The notes: a model not told the origin generated them from the letters alone. DNA of 14,801 nt from Gemmatimonadota bacterium (GCA_016209995.1 JACQVC010000431.1:1-14801); one strand, 5' to 3'; shown: positions 1-8,855, numbered from the stretch's first letter. Numbers and translations: made by a program.

Positions 1-836
1 ATCCAGAACTCCGCAACATAGGACGGCGCCGACCCGGCCCGGCCCCGCCACCACCACGCGCCCGCGAGCACGGCGAAGGTCACTCCTGCCGACGCGGCCG
101 CGCGCCAGCGTCGGCGCTCGGCCAGCCAGGCCACCAGCGCCACGACCAGCGGGAGCCCGGCCGAGCGCGTGAAGTACGCCAGGATCGTCGCGGCTGCGCC
201 CAAGAGCACCCAGGGCGTCGGGAATCCCAGCCGCTCGGCTCGTTCGCAGGCCCAGAGCGCGCAGAGCGTCAGGGCAACGAACGGCGCCTCCGACAGGATC
301 CAGTGGCTCGCGTATACGAGCGAGGCCGATGCCGCGAACAGCGTGGACACGCCGAGAGCGAGGAGACGTCCGCTCCGCTCCGCCACCCACAGATACGTGA
401 ACGCCGCACCGAGCGTGGTAAACAAGATGACGACCAACTTCAGCGCGCCCCAGGTCTGCGCGCCCGCGGCCATCGCCGTCGCCAGGATGAGGGGAAAGAC
501 GGGCGGGTACTTGGTGTGCGGCGGCTCAGCCGGCTCCCACAGCTCCCTGTACGCGCCGTCGTGCAGCAGCGAATATCCGAGCGTGATGTAGGATGCGTTG
601 TCGCCCCCGGTGTGCGGCGCGGGGAAATAGGTGGCGAGCGCGAGCGTCAGGTGCAGGGCCCCCACGGCCGCCGCGAGAAGCAGGTTCACGCGAGCAGGCG
701 TCAGCCACACGCCCCCGGCTCCAGAAGCCCGAAGCTGCTGGCCCGCGGCCGTCCCTTGCGCGGCGGCGTGCGCGCCCTGGCTGACGGCCTGGTCGGCCGC
801 TCGGGTCTTGGTTCGGGATCGGCGACCCACGCGCAT
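1..836 (-). CDS. GT-C membrane glycosyltransferase (GT39/ArnT-like), C-terminus cut by window edge
   Basis: Integral membrane transferase expected to move a sugar from a polyprenyl-phosphate donor to an envelope acceptor. The frame is open from an ATG at 836 to the window edge (278 codons). After a basic, Ala/Gln-rich N-terminus of about 45 residues comes a hydrophobic segment (about 49-70), then a first extracytoplasmic loop with GGDNASY (Asp79, in the place of the catalytic acidic residue of GT-C enzymes), a typical GYSLLHDGAYRE stretch, and KYPPVFP near residues 109-115. Further on HWILSEAPF and YFTRSAGLPL are characteristic of the family, between more hydrophobic helices. The gene starts 7 bases after the anmK stop, with GAGAGG (845-840) just upstream, so it is probably the third gene of the murQ-anmK transcript. 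Donor and acceptor cannot be told from sequence; family assignment is fairly firm, exact function is not. Confidence 0.75.
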   Translation of the reverse strand, partial: MRVGRRSRTKTRAADQAVSQGAHAAAQGTAAGQQLRASGAGGVWLTPARVNLLLAAAVGALHLTLALATYFPAPHTGGDNASYITLGYSLLHDGAYRELWEPAEPPHTKYPPVFPLILATAMAAGAQTWGALKLVVILFTTLGAAFTYLWVAERSGRLLALGVSTLFAASASLVYASHWILSEAPFVALTLCALWACERAERLGFPTPWVLLGAAATILAYFTRSAGLPLVVALVAWLAERRRWRAAASAGVTFAVLAGAWWWRGRAGSAPSYVAEFW

Positions 837-843
837 CAACCTC

Positions 844-2046
844 TCAACGACCTGCTACGCCCTCACCCCACGCAACTACGTTGGGTGGGGACGCCGTGCG
901 CCGAGTGGCCGGCGTATAGGAACCCAGCACTCGTGGGGCCGTAGCGCCCGTAGCGCTCGGCTCGTTGGCCGGTATCGCCTGCAGGTGCGCCCACGCCAGG
1001 AGCGCGAACGCAGCGGCTTCGCGAGCGTCCGGGTCCATGCCGAGCGCCGCGAGCGAGCGGACGGGGATGGGGGCGAGCTCGGCTTCGATGCGGCGCAGCA
1101 GGGTCGGATTCCGCGCGCCGCCGCCGGCTACGAACACCTCGTCGACCCCGCGGCCGAATACCCAACGGCGGTACGCCTCGCCGATCGAGCGCGCCGTGAG
1201 CGCCGTCAGCGTGGCCACCAGGTCCGCCCACTCGCGCTCGTCGCGCGGAGCCAAGCGGTCGGCGAGCTGTCGCGCGACTGCGGCGCCGAAGATCTCACGT
1301 CCCGTGGACCGAGGCGGCTCGAGCTGGAAGAACGGGTGTGCCATCAGCTCATTCAGCAGGTCTGCGCGCACCTGTCCCGCCGCGGCCAGCCGCCCATCCT
1401 CGTCGTAGGCCAGCCGGCCGCCCGTAGCCAGAGCGGCAGCCGCATCGATGAGCATGACGCCCGGACCCGTGTCGAAGGCGAGCAACGGAAGGTGGCTGCC
1501 CCGCGGGGGCAGCCACGTCACGTTTGCGATCCCGCCGATGTTCTGTATGGCATAGCGCCGTCCTTCCGCCGCGAACAGCACGCGATCCGTCCAGGGAACC
1601 AGCGGCGCGCCGTGACCACCTACCGCGACATCTCGGGCTCGCAGGTCCGAGATCACGGGAATACCCGTGCGTTCGGCGATCGTCGCCGGGTCGCCGACCT
1701 GAAGGGTGGCCCCCCTCACACCCGAGGCCGGCGGTTCGTGCCAGATCGTCTGGCCGTGGGACCCGATGGCCGTCACATCCTCTCGCCCGAGGCCTGCAGC
1801 GTCGCACGCGCACCGGGCCGCTTCGGCCAGCCATTCGCCCAGGTCCGCGTGCAGGCGGCAGACGTCAGCCGTCCGACCTGACTCGATCACTCTTGCGATG
1901 CGTTCCCGGCGCTCCGTCGCATAGGGCTGGCACACGTAAGCCAATAATCGCCAGGTCACCGAGACCGGATCGCTTCCCTTCACCTCGAGCACGGCCGCGT
2001 CGATACCGTCGAGCGACGTCCCCGACATGAGGCCTACGAGGTTCAC
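844..2046 (-). CDS. anmK: Anhydro-N-acetylmuramic acid kinase
   Basis: Cytoplasmic kinase that opens the 1,6-anhydro ring of anhydro-MurNAc and phosphorylates it with ATP to MurNAc-6-phosphate, in cell-wall recycling. The 400-residue product opens with GLMSGTSLDGIDAA (residues 5-18), then has GSHGQT, FDTGPG with Asp192 in the place of the catalytic Asp of the E. coli enzyme, FVAGGGARNP and EAAAFALLAW. Val follows FDTGPG where E. coli has Asn. The start is GTG, sharing GTGA with the murQ stop (4-base overlap), so the two are probably translationally coupled; the product of AnmK is the substrate of MurQ. It is about 30 residues longer than E. coli AnmK, and the extra C-terminal residues are partly encoded by a hairpin repeat (859-892), so the tail is probably not functional. 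Identification is secure. Confidence 0.95.
   Translation of the reverse strand: MNLVGLMSGTSLDGIDAAVLEVKGSDPVSVTWRLLAYVCQPYATERRERIARVIESGRTADVCRLHADLGEWLAEAARCACDAAGLGREDVTAIGSHGQTIWHEPPASGVRGATLQVGDPATIAERTGIPVISDLRARDVAVGGHGAPLVPWTDRVLFAAEGRRYAIQNIGGIANVTWLPPRGSHLPLLAFDTGPGVMLIDAAAALATGGRLAYDEDGRLAAAGQVRADLLNELMAHPFFQLEPPRSTGREIFGAAVARQLADRLAPRDEREWADLVATLTALTARSIGEAYRRWVFGRGVDEVFVAGGGARNPTLLRRIEAELAPIPVRSLAALGMDPDAREAAAFALLAWAHLQAIPANEPSATGATAPRVLGSYTPATRRTASPPNVVAWGEGVAGR
859..892. repeat. Short hairpin repeat, copy A, inside the 3' end of anmK
   Basis: CCCCAC (866-871) pairs with GTGGGG (885-890), and CAAC (873-876) with GTTG (880-883), with one G-G mismatch and a TAC loop. The 16 bases GCCCTCACCCCACGCA at 859-874 recur exactly at 6160-6175, where they also start a hairpin. 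The copy lies inside the anmK reading frame and supplies some of its last residues. It looks like a small dispersed intergenic repeat that has been absorbed into a coding end. Confidence 0.6.
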
Positions 2047-2951
2047 GGCTGCCCTTGCAGGTCGCCAACGACGGTGGCCAGGACGCCGCCGGCCTGCTCC
2101 AGCAGACGGACGGCCTGAGAGCGATCCACGCCGAGCCTGCCCATGACGATGGCGGTCTTCACGTGACCGCCGGCACGATCGAGTAGCTCACGCGCAGCCC
2201 GCAGATCGATCCCGAGCGTCTCTACCAGAACCCGCTCGCCTCGATCCCGCAGCTTCTCGGCCGTCACCTGGAGGTCCACCATCAGGTTGCCGTAGACCTT
2301 GCCGAGCCGGACCATGGCGGCCGTCGAGATTGTGTTCAGCACCATCTTGGTAGCCGTACCCGCTTTCATTCGCGTGGAGCCGGTGATGACCTCCGGCCCC
2401 ACGAGCGGTGCGATCACGACGTCGTGCCGGTTGTAGAGCTCACGGGTCGGATAGGTACACAACAGGAACCCCGTACGAGCGCCGCGCTCCCTGGCCCGCT
2501 CCAACGCTCCGTGCACGTAGGGCGTCGTCCCGGATGTCGCGATGCCGAGAACGAAGTCCTTGCTTCCCACGTTCCGCTCAGCGATGACGGCGGCGCCGCC
2601 GGCTGCATCGTCCTCAGCGCCCTCGAGCGCTCGCCACAGCGCCTCGTGTCCACCCGCGATGATACCCTGCACGAGCTGCGGGTCGGTGCCGTACGTGGGC
2701 GGCATCTCGGCCGCGTCGAAGACGCCGAGCCGACCGGAGGTGCCGGCGCCGACGTAAAACAGGCGGCCACCCTGACGGAGACACTCGACCACGAGGTCGA
2801 TGGCCCGGGCGATCGCCTCACGCTCTTCGCCCACCGCTTCGGCGACCATCCGGTCTTCGGCATTGATGAGGTCCGCGATCTCGAGCGCGGAGAGCCGGTC
2901 GATCCGCGGCGAACGCGGATTGCGCTGCTCGGTCAGGCGAGGATCAGACAT
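2043..2951 (-). CDS. murQ: N-acetylmuramic acid 6-phosphate etherase
   Basis: SIS-fold lyase that splits the D-lactyl ether of MurNAc-6-phosphate to give GlcNAc-6-phosphate and D-lactate, feeding recycled wall sugar back to amino-sugar metabolism. From ATG 2951 the product has 302 residues (E. coli 298). Visible motifs are LTEQRNPRS at the N-terminus, GRLFYVGAGTSGRLGVFDAAE (about 62-82), GPEVITGSTRMKAGTATKM and KVYGNLMVDL. Glu82 and Glu113 match the two catalytic glutamates of E. coli MurQ. The frame is open back to a TTG at 2978, but ATG 2951 matches the usual family start. A perfect AAGGAG (2984-2979) directly abuts that TTG and lies 27 bases before the ATG, so it suits neither. It is the first gene of the unit and overlaps anmK by 4 bases. 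No MurNAc transporter, PTS gene or murR-type regulator is in the window. Confidence 0.95.
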   Translation of the reverse strand: MSDPRLTEQRNPRSPRIDRLSALEIADLINAEDRMVAEAVGEEREAIARAIDLVVECLRQGGRLFYVGAGTSGRLGVFDAAEMPPTYGTDPQLVQGIIAGGHEALWRALEGAEDDAAGGAAVIAERNVGSKDFVLGIATSGTTPYVHGALERARERGARTGFLLCTYPTRELYNRHDVVIAPLVGPEVITGSTRMKAGTATKMVLNTISTAAMVRLGKVYGNLMVDLQVTAEKLRDRGERVLVETLGIDLRAARELLDRAGGHVKTAIVMGRLGVDRSQAVRLLEQAGGVLATVVGDLQGQP

Positions 2952-3071
2952 ACGGCGTGGGATCGCGCCAACCGCCAACTCCTTGGACTCTGCGTGGGTT
3001 CTGCACGCCCCGAGCGGATGCGATTACATTGCATTCAGGCCGCGATGATTACGTCCAGCGCGCGGTCGTTT

Positions 3072-3244
3072 CTAAGGGGTCGTGACGGAATAACTGCGTC
3101 GACACCGAGGCCGAGCGAGGAGCGCGCCAGGCAAGGCGCGCCGACGCAGGCAACCTCGCGAAGCCGGTTGTCGAGGAGGCGCAACGCCGCCTGGCGGCTC
3201 CGCAGCCGGCCGAATCTAGCAGTTATTTCGTCACGACTCCTAAG
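3072..3244. mobile_element. MITE-like non-coding element with terminal inverted repeats and CTAAG target duplication
   Basis: Bases 3077-3097 and the reverse complement of 3219-3239 match at 19 of 21 positions; both contain GTCGTGACG and AATAACTGC. Immediately outside, CTAAG occurs as a direct repeat at 3072-3076 and 3240-3244, as expected of a 5-base target-site duplication. The element itself is then 163 bases (3077-3239) and has no coding capacity. Inside, CTGCGTCG (3094-3101) pairs with CGACGCAG (3142-3149), enclosing a perfect hairpin GCGCGCC/GGCGCGC (3122-3128 with 3135-3141), so a transcript or cruciform would be highly branched. No transposase is nearby, so it would need one supplied elsewhere. 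A structured regulatory or REP-like repeat is the main alternative. Confidence 0.6.
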
Positions 3245-3247
3245 CTA

Positions 3248-3274
3248 ACCCGCGATGGACGATTGGCAATCGGC
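3248..3274 (+). repeat. Heptad-type repeat, copy 1
   Basis: The sequence ACCCGCGAT (3248-3256) followed by GACGATTG and CAATCGG recurs in inverted orientation at 10527-10559, where one extra 7-base unit separates the two blocks. ATT/AAT steps recur about every 7 bases. It lies just downstream of the MITE-like element and about 55 bases before the ggt start. Nothing coding is visible in it. Confidence 0.4.
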
Positions 3275-3328
3275 TCAGCCCCCGTGTGGGGTCGGCCGCT
3301 CGCCGGTAATCCCTCTCACGGAGGCAAA

Positions 3329-5074
<1,746 letters not shown>

Positions 5075-5106
5075 CCGCCCTCCCCCCCCTTTTTCTTCCG
5101 CGCCAC

Positions 5107-5201
5107 GTCAGCGGGTCAGTCGTCAGCGGGTCAGTCCAACCACACCTCGCCCGCGCAATTGGAAGGGCGTGGACTGACCCGCTGACGACTGACCCGCTGA
5201 C
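5107..5201. repeat. Perfect 32-bp inverted repeat made of tandem 15-mers between convergent genes
   Basis: Bases 5107-5138 are the exact reverse complement of 5170-5201, with a 31-base loop. Each arm is two tandem copies of GTCAGCGGGTCAGTC (5107-5121 and 5122-5136 on the left) plus CA. A partial third unit continues at 5197-5206 on the right. The palindrome sits between the ggt stop (5074) and the stop of the minus-strand gene (5210), so it could end transcription from both sides, but no T-run follows either arm. Such exactness suggests recent origin or selection for the structure. Confidence 0.85.
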
Positions 5202-5207
5202 CCGCTC

Positions 5208-6128
5208 TCAGTACCGCAGCGTCACAGCCTCGTCGAGTCGAATGACGATCACGCTGCCCTCGCGCAAGGTCGCGTCTCCCGTACGGTCCTTCACCGCGAC
5301 CGCCGTCCCCGCGGCCGCGCCGACCGCGGCCCCCACGAGCGTGCCCTTCCGGTCTCCGCCCAGGATCCTACCCACCAGCGCACCGGCGGCGGTTCCGGTC
5401 GCGATCTTGGCCGCCGTCTCGACGTCGGCGTCTCCCCGAGTCACCGCGGGCTGCGCTTGGACGACCGACGCGGCAATGGGATACTCCGTGCCGTCGATCA
5501 TCAGCGCGTCAACGGAGATCGCCAGGATCGGCTCCTGGTCTGGGGTTGTGCTGCGATCCGCTTGCGTGACCCTGCCGCGCACGACTGCCCCGATGGGCAC
5601 GAGCACGGTCCCGCGCCCATCCAGGACGTCCTCAATGACTTCCGCGTAGAAGACGTCTCCCTCGCGACTGGTAGCGGTGGAGAGAGTCTCGTCGAATCGC
5701 AGCATCAGGTTGGCGCCCGCGGCGATCCTGAGCGCCGGCGGCTCGCTGCGAGTGACTGCGTCGCTGCCAGCGTATCCCACATCCGAAGCCGGCAGGTCCT
5801 CCTCCTCGGCGAATCGGCCCGACTCGGACGCCGTTGCGGCACTTGGTGACGTCTCCAGGGAGCGTCCGCCCGCGGGGACAAGCCTGGCCGCTCGCGAGGT
5901 CGGCGCAGCGCGCGCCTCCGGCCCCGCAGCGTGATCGTCGCGAACCACCGGGACGGGGATGGACTCGTGAGCGGCTTGCGCGCCCGGTGCCTCGGCCGCA
6001 TTTGCGGCCGGGCCTGCGAGCGCCCCATCGGCCTCGCCCGCCGCGCTGTCGCGGCTGCCGCAACCCGCACCCGTAACGGACAACGGTAGCGCCAACGCCA
6101 ATACGGCGTACCGAATCGTGCAACGCAT
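5208..6128 (-). CDS. Exported glycine-zipper protein, function unknown
   Basis: The 306-residue product starts at ATG 6128, eight bases after AGGAG (6140-6136); the frame is open further upstream, but that part only translates hairpin repeats. A signal peptide covers about residues 1-22, followed by Cys23; the residues before it (TGAG) are a poor lipobox, so lipid anchoring is uncertain. Residues about 24-130 are Ala/Glu/Ser-rich and probably unstructured. A beta-rich domain follows (about 133-238), with LMLRFDETLSTATSREGDVF and VLVPIGAVVRGRV. Residues 239-280 form a glycine zipper (GTAAGALVGRILGG, GAAVGAAAGTA) of the kind found in outer-membrane and periplasmic proteins. It ends LREGSVIVIRLDEAVTLRY. 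It looks like a cell-envelope protein; the role is unknown. It is divergent from the ABC transporter and convergent with ggt. Confidence 0.8.
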   Translation of the reverse strand: MRCTIRYAVLALALPLSVTGAGCGSRDSAAGEADGALAGPAANAAEAPGAQAAHESIPVPVVRDDHAAGPEARAAPTSRAARLVPAGGRSLETSPSAATASESGRFAEEEDLPASDVGYAGSDAVTRSEPPALRIAAGANLMLRFDETLSTATSREGDVFYAEVIEDVLDGRGTVLVPIGAVVRGRVTQADRSTTPDQEPILAISVDALMIDGTEYPIAASVVQAQPAVTRGDADVETAAKIATGTAAGALVGRILGGDRKGTLVGAAVGAAAGTAVAVKDRTGDATLREGSVIVIRLDEAVTLRY

Positions 6129-6159
6129 CTTCGTAACTCCTGTCACGTTGCGGCCAGCC

Positions 6160-6193
6160 GCCCTCACCCCACGCAGCATTCGCTGCGTAGGGG
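6160..6193. repeat. Short hairpin repeat, copy B
   Basis: ACGCAGC (6171-6177) pairs with GCTGCGT (6182-6188) around an ATTC loop; CCCC (6167-6170) then pairs with GGGG (6190-6193) past one bulged A. The first 16 bases equal those of copy A at 859-874. It lies in the leader region of the glycine-zipper protein gene, about 30 bases before its start. Confidence 0.6.
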
Positions 6194-6281
6194 GCCCGGT
6201 TGATCGGCTCGCTCCGCAATCGTTAGGTTTCACACCCGGCCCACCGGTGATAGAGGAATCGCAAGCCTCATGCCACCCGCG

Positions 6282-6340
6282 CGGAACAGACCGTTCCGGG
6301 GCCAGGCGCCGGACGAAACCTGTCCCGGCGAAAGCCGGGA
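6282..6340. repeat. Two small hairpins upstream of the ABC exporter
   Basis: CGGAAC/GTTCCG (6282-6287 with 6293-6298) forms a 6-bp stem. TCCCGGC/GCCGGGA (6323-6329 with 6334-6340) forms a perfect 7-bp stem closed by GAAA, a GNRA tetraloop. The second ends 20 bases before the ABC start codon, so it would lie in the mRNA leader if transcription starts upstream. Its form resembles the dispersed intergenic hairpins of many GC-rich genomes. Confidence 0.5.
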
Positions 6341-6360
6341 TCAGCGGGCCGTGAGCATCC

Positions 6361-8130
6361 ATGGGTCACCTCAAGACACTGCTTCCCTACGTCAAGCCGT
6401 ACCAGCGCGGCATCCTCGCCGGGCTGCTTCTGGTTGCGATCGCGGACGCGTTCATGATTGCGGGTCCGTACATCATGAAGATCGCGATCGATGCACTGGC
6501 CGACCCGACGGTCACGCCGACTCGTATCCTGAGCTACGCATCCCTCATCGTGCTCGCCACGCTCTTTGCGGGAGCCGCGCACTACGGGATGCGCGACATC
6601 CTCAACGGGCTGAGCCGGCGCATCGAGTGCGACCTTCGGGATGCCTTCTTCGCGCACCTGCTGTCGCTGGACGCCGGCTTCTACGGCCAGACGCGGACGG
6701 GCGAGCTGATCTCGCACGCGACCAACGACACGCTGGCCGTGAGGCAAGCGATCGGACCCGCCGTCATGTATCTGGCCAACACCGCGGTCACGTTCACGTT
6801 CGCCCTCAGTCTGATGCTGTGGATCAGCCCCCGGTTGACGTTGCTGGCGCTCATCCCACTGGCCTTCTTGCCGCCCGTCGTGCTGGGCTTTGGCCGGCTG
6901 ATTCACAGGCGCTTCGAGCGGATCCAGGAGCACTTTGCCACCCTATCCACGATGGTGCAGGAGAACTTGAGCGGCGTGCGCATCGTGCGTGCCTACGTGC
7001 AGGAGGGAGCGCAGCGCGGCGAGTTCGACGCGCTGAACCGCGAGTACCTGGCGTTGAACATGCACCTGGCGCGAACGTCCGCGCTCTTCCACCCGATCAT
7101 CATGCTGCTCGGCGGCTTGGGGATGGTCATCGTCCTGTGGCGCGGTGGGCTCGCCATTGTGAGCGGCGATATCACCACAGGCGAGTTTGTGGCCTTCGGC
7201 GTCTACCTGGCGCTGCTGATTTGGCCGATGATCGCGCTGGGTTGGGTGGTAAACTTGTTCCAACGCGGCGCCGCATCGATGGCCCGCATCAACCGGATCA
7301 TGCAGCGAGCGCCGGCCATCGCGGCGCCGGCGCAACCGAGACGCGCAACGCCGCTCCATGGCCGCGTGGAATTCCGAGATGTCTCCTTCCGCTACCCTGG
7401 CACGCAGCGCTGGGTGCTGCGCAACGTTTCCTTCTGCGCGTCCCCGGGCCAGATGGTAGCGGTCGTGGGGCCGACGGGATCGGGTAAGACGAGCCTGGTG
7501 TCACTGATACCGCGGCTTCACGATCCGACGGAGGGAGCCGTGCTGGTGGACGGCACCGCGACGATCGACCTGGACCCGGCGGCTCTGCGCCAAGCCATCG
7601 GAATGGTCCCCCAAGACCCCTTCCTCTTCTCCGACACGATCGCGCGCAACATCGGCCTGGGGCTCGGCGACGGCTTCGAGAGCGGAGGCCGAGACGCAAC
7701 CCCGGCCGTTGCGCGCGCCGCCCAGACCGCACAACTCGATGAGACGATCCGCGCCCTCGTGGCCGGCTACGACTCCGTGCTGGGCGAGCGCGGAATCAAC
7801 CTGTCGGGTGGACAGAAGCAGCGGGCTACCGTGGCGCGCGCGTTGGCGAAGGATCCCGTGGTTCTCATCCTCGATGACGCCCTCAGCGCGGTCGACACGG
7901 AAACCGAGCGCGCAATCCTGGCCCGCCTCCGCGAATTCATGCGCGAGCGTACGTGCTTCGTCATCAGTCATCGCGTGTCCGCGGTGATGCACGCCGATCT
8001 GATCCTCGTGCTCGACGATGGTGAGATCGTGGAGCAAGGTGTTCACGGCGACCTCATCGCTCGCGGCGGCGTCTACGCGACCTTGTTGCGGCGCCAGCTG
8101 CTCGAGCAGTCGCTGGAGGTAGCGGGTTAG
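6361..8130 (+). CDS. ABC exporter half-transporter (permease-ATPase fusion) with degenerate Walker B
   Basis: A 589-residue type IV ABC exporter subunit: six-helix membrane domain in about residues 15-310, then an ATPase domain. In the latter are Walker A GPTGSGKT (370-377), Q-loop Gln418 in MVPQDPFLF, signature LSGGQKQRA (481-489), Walker B LILDD (502-506), D-loop SAVD and H-switch His537. Asp506 stands where a catalytic Glu is usual. This DDALSAVD pattern is typical of the degenerate subunit in heterodimeric exporters such as BmrC/BmrD or TM287/TM288, whose partner gene normally lies next door. Here no partner is adjacent: the downstream gene is convergent ccdA and the upstream one a divergent exported protein. 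Substrate (lipid, drug or peptide) cannot be predicted. The start at ATG 6361 has only a weak GTGAG upstream. Confidence 0.92.
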   Translation: MGHLKTLLPYVKPYQRGILAGLLLVAIADAFMIAGPYIMKIAIDALADPTVTPTRILSYASLIVLATLFAGAAHYGMRDILNGLSRRIECDLRDAFFAHLLSLDAGFYGQTRTGELISHATNDTLAVRQAIGPAVMYLANTAVTFTFALSLMLWISPRLTLLALIPLAFLPPVVLGFGRLIHRRFERIQEHFATLSTMVQENLSGVRIVRAYVQEGAQRGEFDALNREYLALNMHLARTSALFHPIIMLLGGLGMVIVLWRGGLAIVSGDITTGEFVAFGVYLALLIWPMIALGWVVNLFQRGAASMARINRIMQRAPAIAAPAQPRRATPLHGRVEFRDVSFRYPGTQRWVLRNVSFCASPGQMVAVVGPTGSGKTSLVSLIPRLHDPTEGAVLVDGTATIDLDPAALRQAIGMVPQDPFLFSDTIARNIGLGLGDGFESGGRDATPAVARAAQTAQLDETIRALVAGYDSVLGERGINLSGGQKQRATVARALAKDPVVLILDDALSAVDTETERAILARLREFMRERTCFVISHRVSAVMHADLILVLDDGEIVEQGVHGDLIARGGVYATLLRRQLLEQSLEVAG

Positions 8131-8855
8131 ATACGTTCCAGGATGAACTGCGGGGTTAGCCGCACCAGGTACGTGCTCAGGATCGTAAACGTACCACTCA
8201 ACAGCATGAGTCCGAAGACGATCACGAGCACGCCTGAGGCCACCTGGAGGGTAGGGAGGAAGCGGCGGTAGCGGGCGAATACGGCCAGGAACACGTTCAG
8301 GCCCAAAGCCGTCAGCAGGAACGGCACGGCCAGCCCGACCGAGTAGGACCCCAGCAGACTGACCCCTTGCCAGAACTGCTCACGGGTGGAGGCGAAGGTC
8401 AGGATCGCACCCAGAACCGGGCCGATACAGGGTGTCCAGCCCGCCCCGAACGCGGCGCCTACACCCACGGTTCCCAGGTACCCCATCGGCTTGTCGCGTA
8501 GATGCAGTCGCTTCTCGCGTAGCAGCGGCGTAAAGCGGAGCACGCCGGTGAGGTGCAGGCCCAGCAGCACGATGACCAGGCCGCCGATCCGCGATATCCA
8601 TACTTCGTAGGTCCGGAACACCTGGCCCAGGAATGATGCGGACGCGCCCAGCACCATGAAGACGGCGCTGAAGCCCGCGATGAACAGGGTCGAGTGGACG
8701 AGCGCCGCCCGGCGGCTCACTCCACCCTGCAAATCCTCGAGGGAGATGCCGGTGATGAACGACAGGTAGCTCGGCACCAGGGGCAGTACGCACGGCGACA
8801 GGAAAGAAAGCACTCCGGCGCCGAATGCCAGCGCGAGACCAACCGAATCACTCAA
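8127..8855 (-). CDS. ccdA: CcdA/DsbD-type thiol-disulfide transmembrane protein
   Basis: Polytopic inner-membrane protein of 242 residues that passes reducing equivalents from cytoplasmic thioredoxin to extracytoplasmic thiol acceptors, often for cytochrome c maturation. It has about six hydrophobic helices and the two signature cysteines: Cys22 in LSPCVLPLVPSY and Cys143 in GAGWTPCIGPVLGA. The start chosen is TTG 8855: it shares TTGA with the stop of the upstream gene (4-base overlap) and AGGAGG lies 10 bases before it. The frame is open further upstream, but that stretch lies inside the phospholipase gene. The stop overlaps the stop of the convergent ABC gene. No thioredoxin-like partner or cytochrome gene is in the window, so its target is unknown. 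Family certain; ccdA versus another DsbD-like name is a judgement. Confidence 0.88.
   Translation of the reverse strand: MSDSVGLALAFGAGVLSFLSPCVLPLVPSYLSFITGISLEDLQGGVSRRAALVHSTLFIAGFSAVFMVLGASASFLGQVFRTYEVWISRIGGLVIVLLGLHLTGVLRFTPLLREKRLHLRDKPMGYLGTVGVGAAFGAGWTPCIGPVLGAILTFASTREQFWQGVSLLGSYSVGLAVPFLLTALGLNVFLAVFARYRRFLPTLQVASGVLVIVFGLMLLSGTFTILSTYLVRLTPQFILERI

Larger units (their letters stand above)
2952..3328. other. Gene-free interval between divergent murQ and ggt
   Basis: A 377-base stretch with no credible gene. It should carry the promoters of both murQ (leftward) and ggt (rightward), but no convincing -35/-10 pair could be picked. Its middle is occupied by a short inverted-repeat element (3072-3244), directly followed by a heptad-type repeat (3248-3274). 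A strong ribosome binding site for ggt (GGAGG, 3320-3324) ends the interval. Confidence 0.6.

Noticed and set aside
631..1881. Long plus-strand open frame (416 codons) antisense to anmK
   Set aside because: Arg/Pro-rich translation with no known motif; the minus strand encodes an unmistakable AnmK. It is a shadow frame of GC-rich DNA.
2933..2971. 12-codon leader ORF (TTG 2971) with well-spaced AAGGAG, overlapping the murQ start
   Set aside because: Spacing is good (7 bases) but the peptide is too short and featureless to claim; it is noted only because it would explain the misplaced ribosome binding site.
5107..5201. CRISPR array
   Set aside because: The repeats are directly abutting 15-mers without spacers and form a palindrome.
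6129..6362. N-terminal extension of the glycine-zipper protein
   Set aside because: The extra residues translate hairpin repeats; ATG 6128 has AGGAG upstream and begins a proper signal peptide.
6270..7487. Plus-strand open frame of 405 codons overlapping the ABC gene
   Set aside because: Wrong frame within the ABC exporter; composition is Arg/Ala-rich without motifs.
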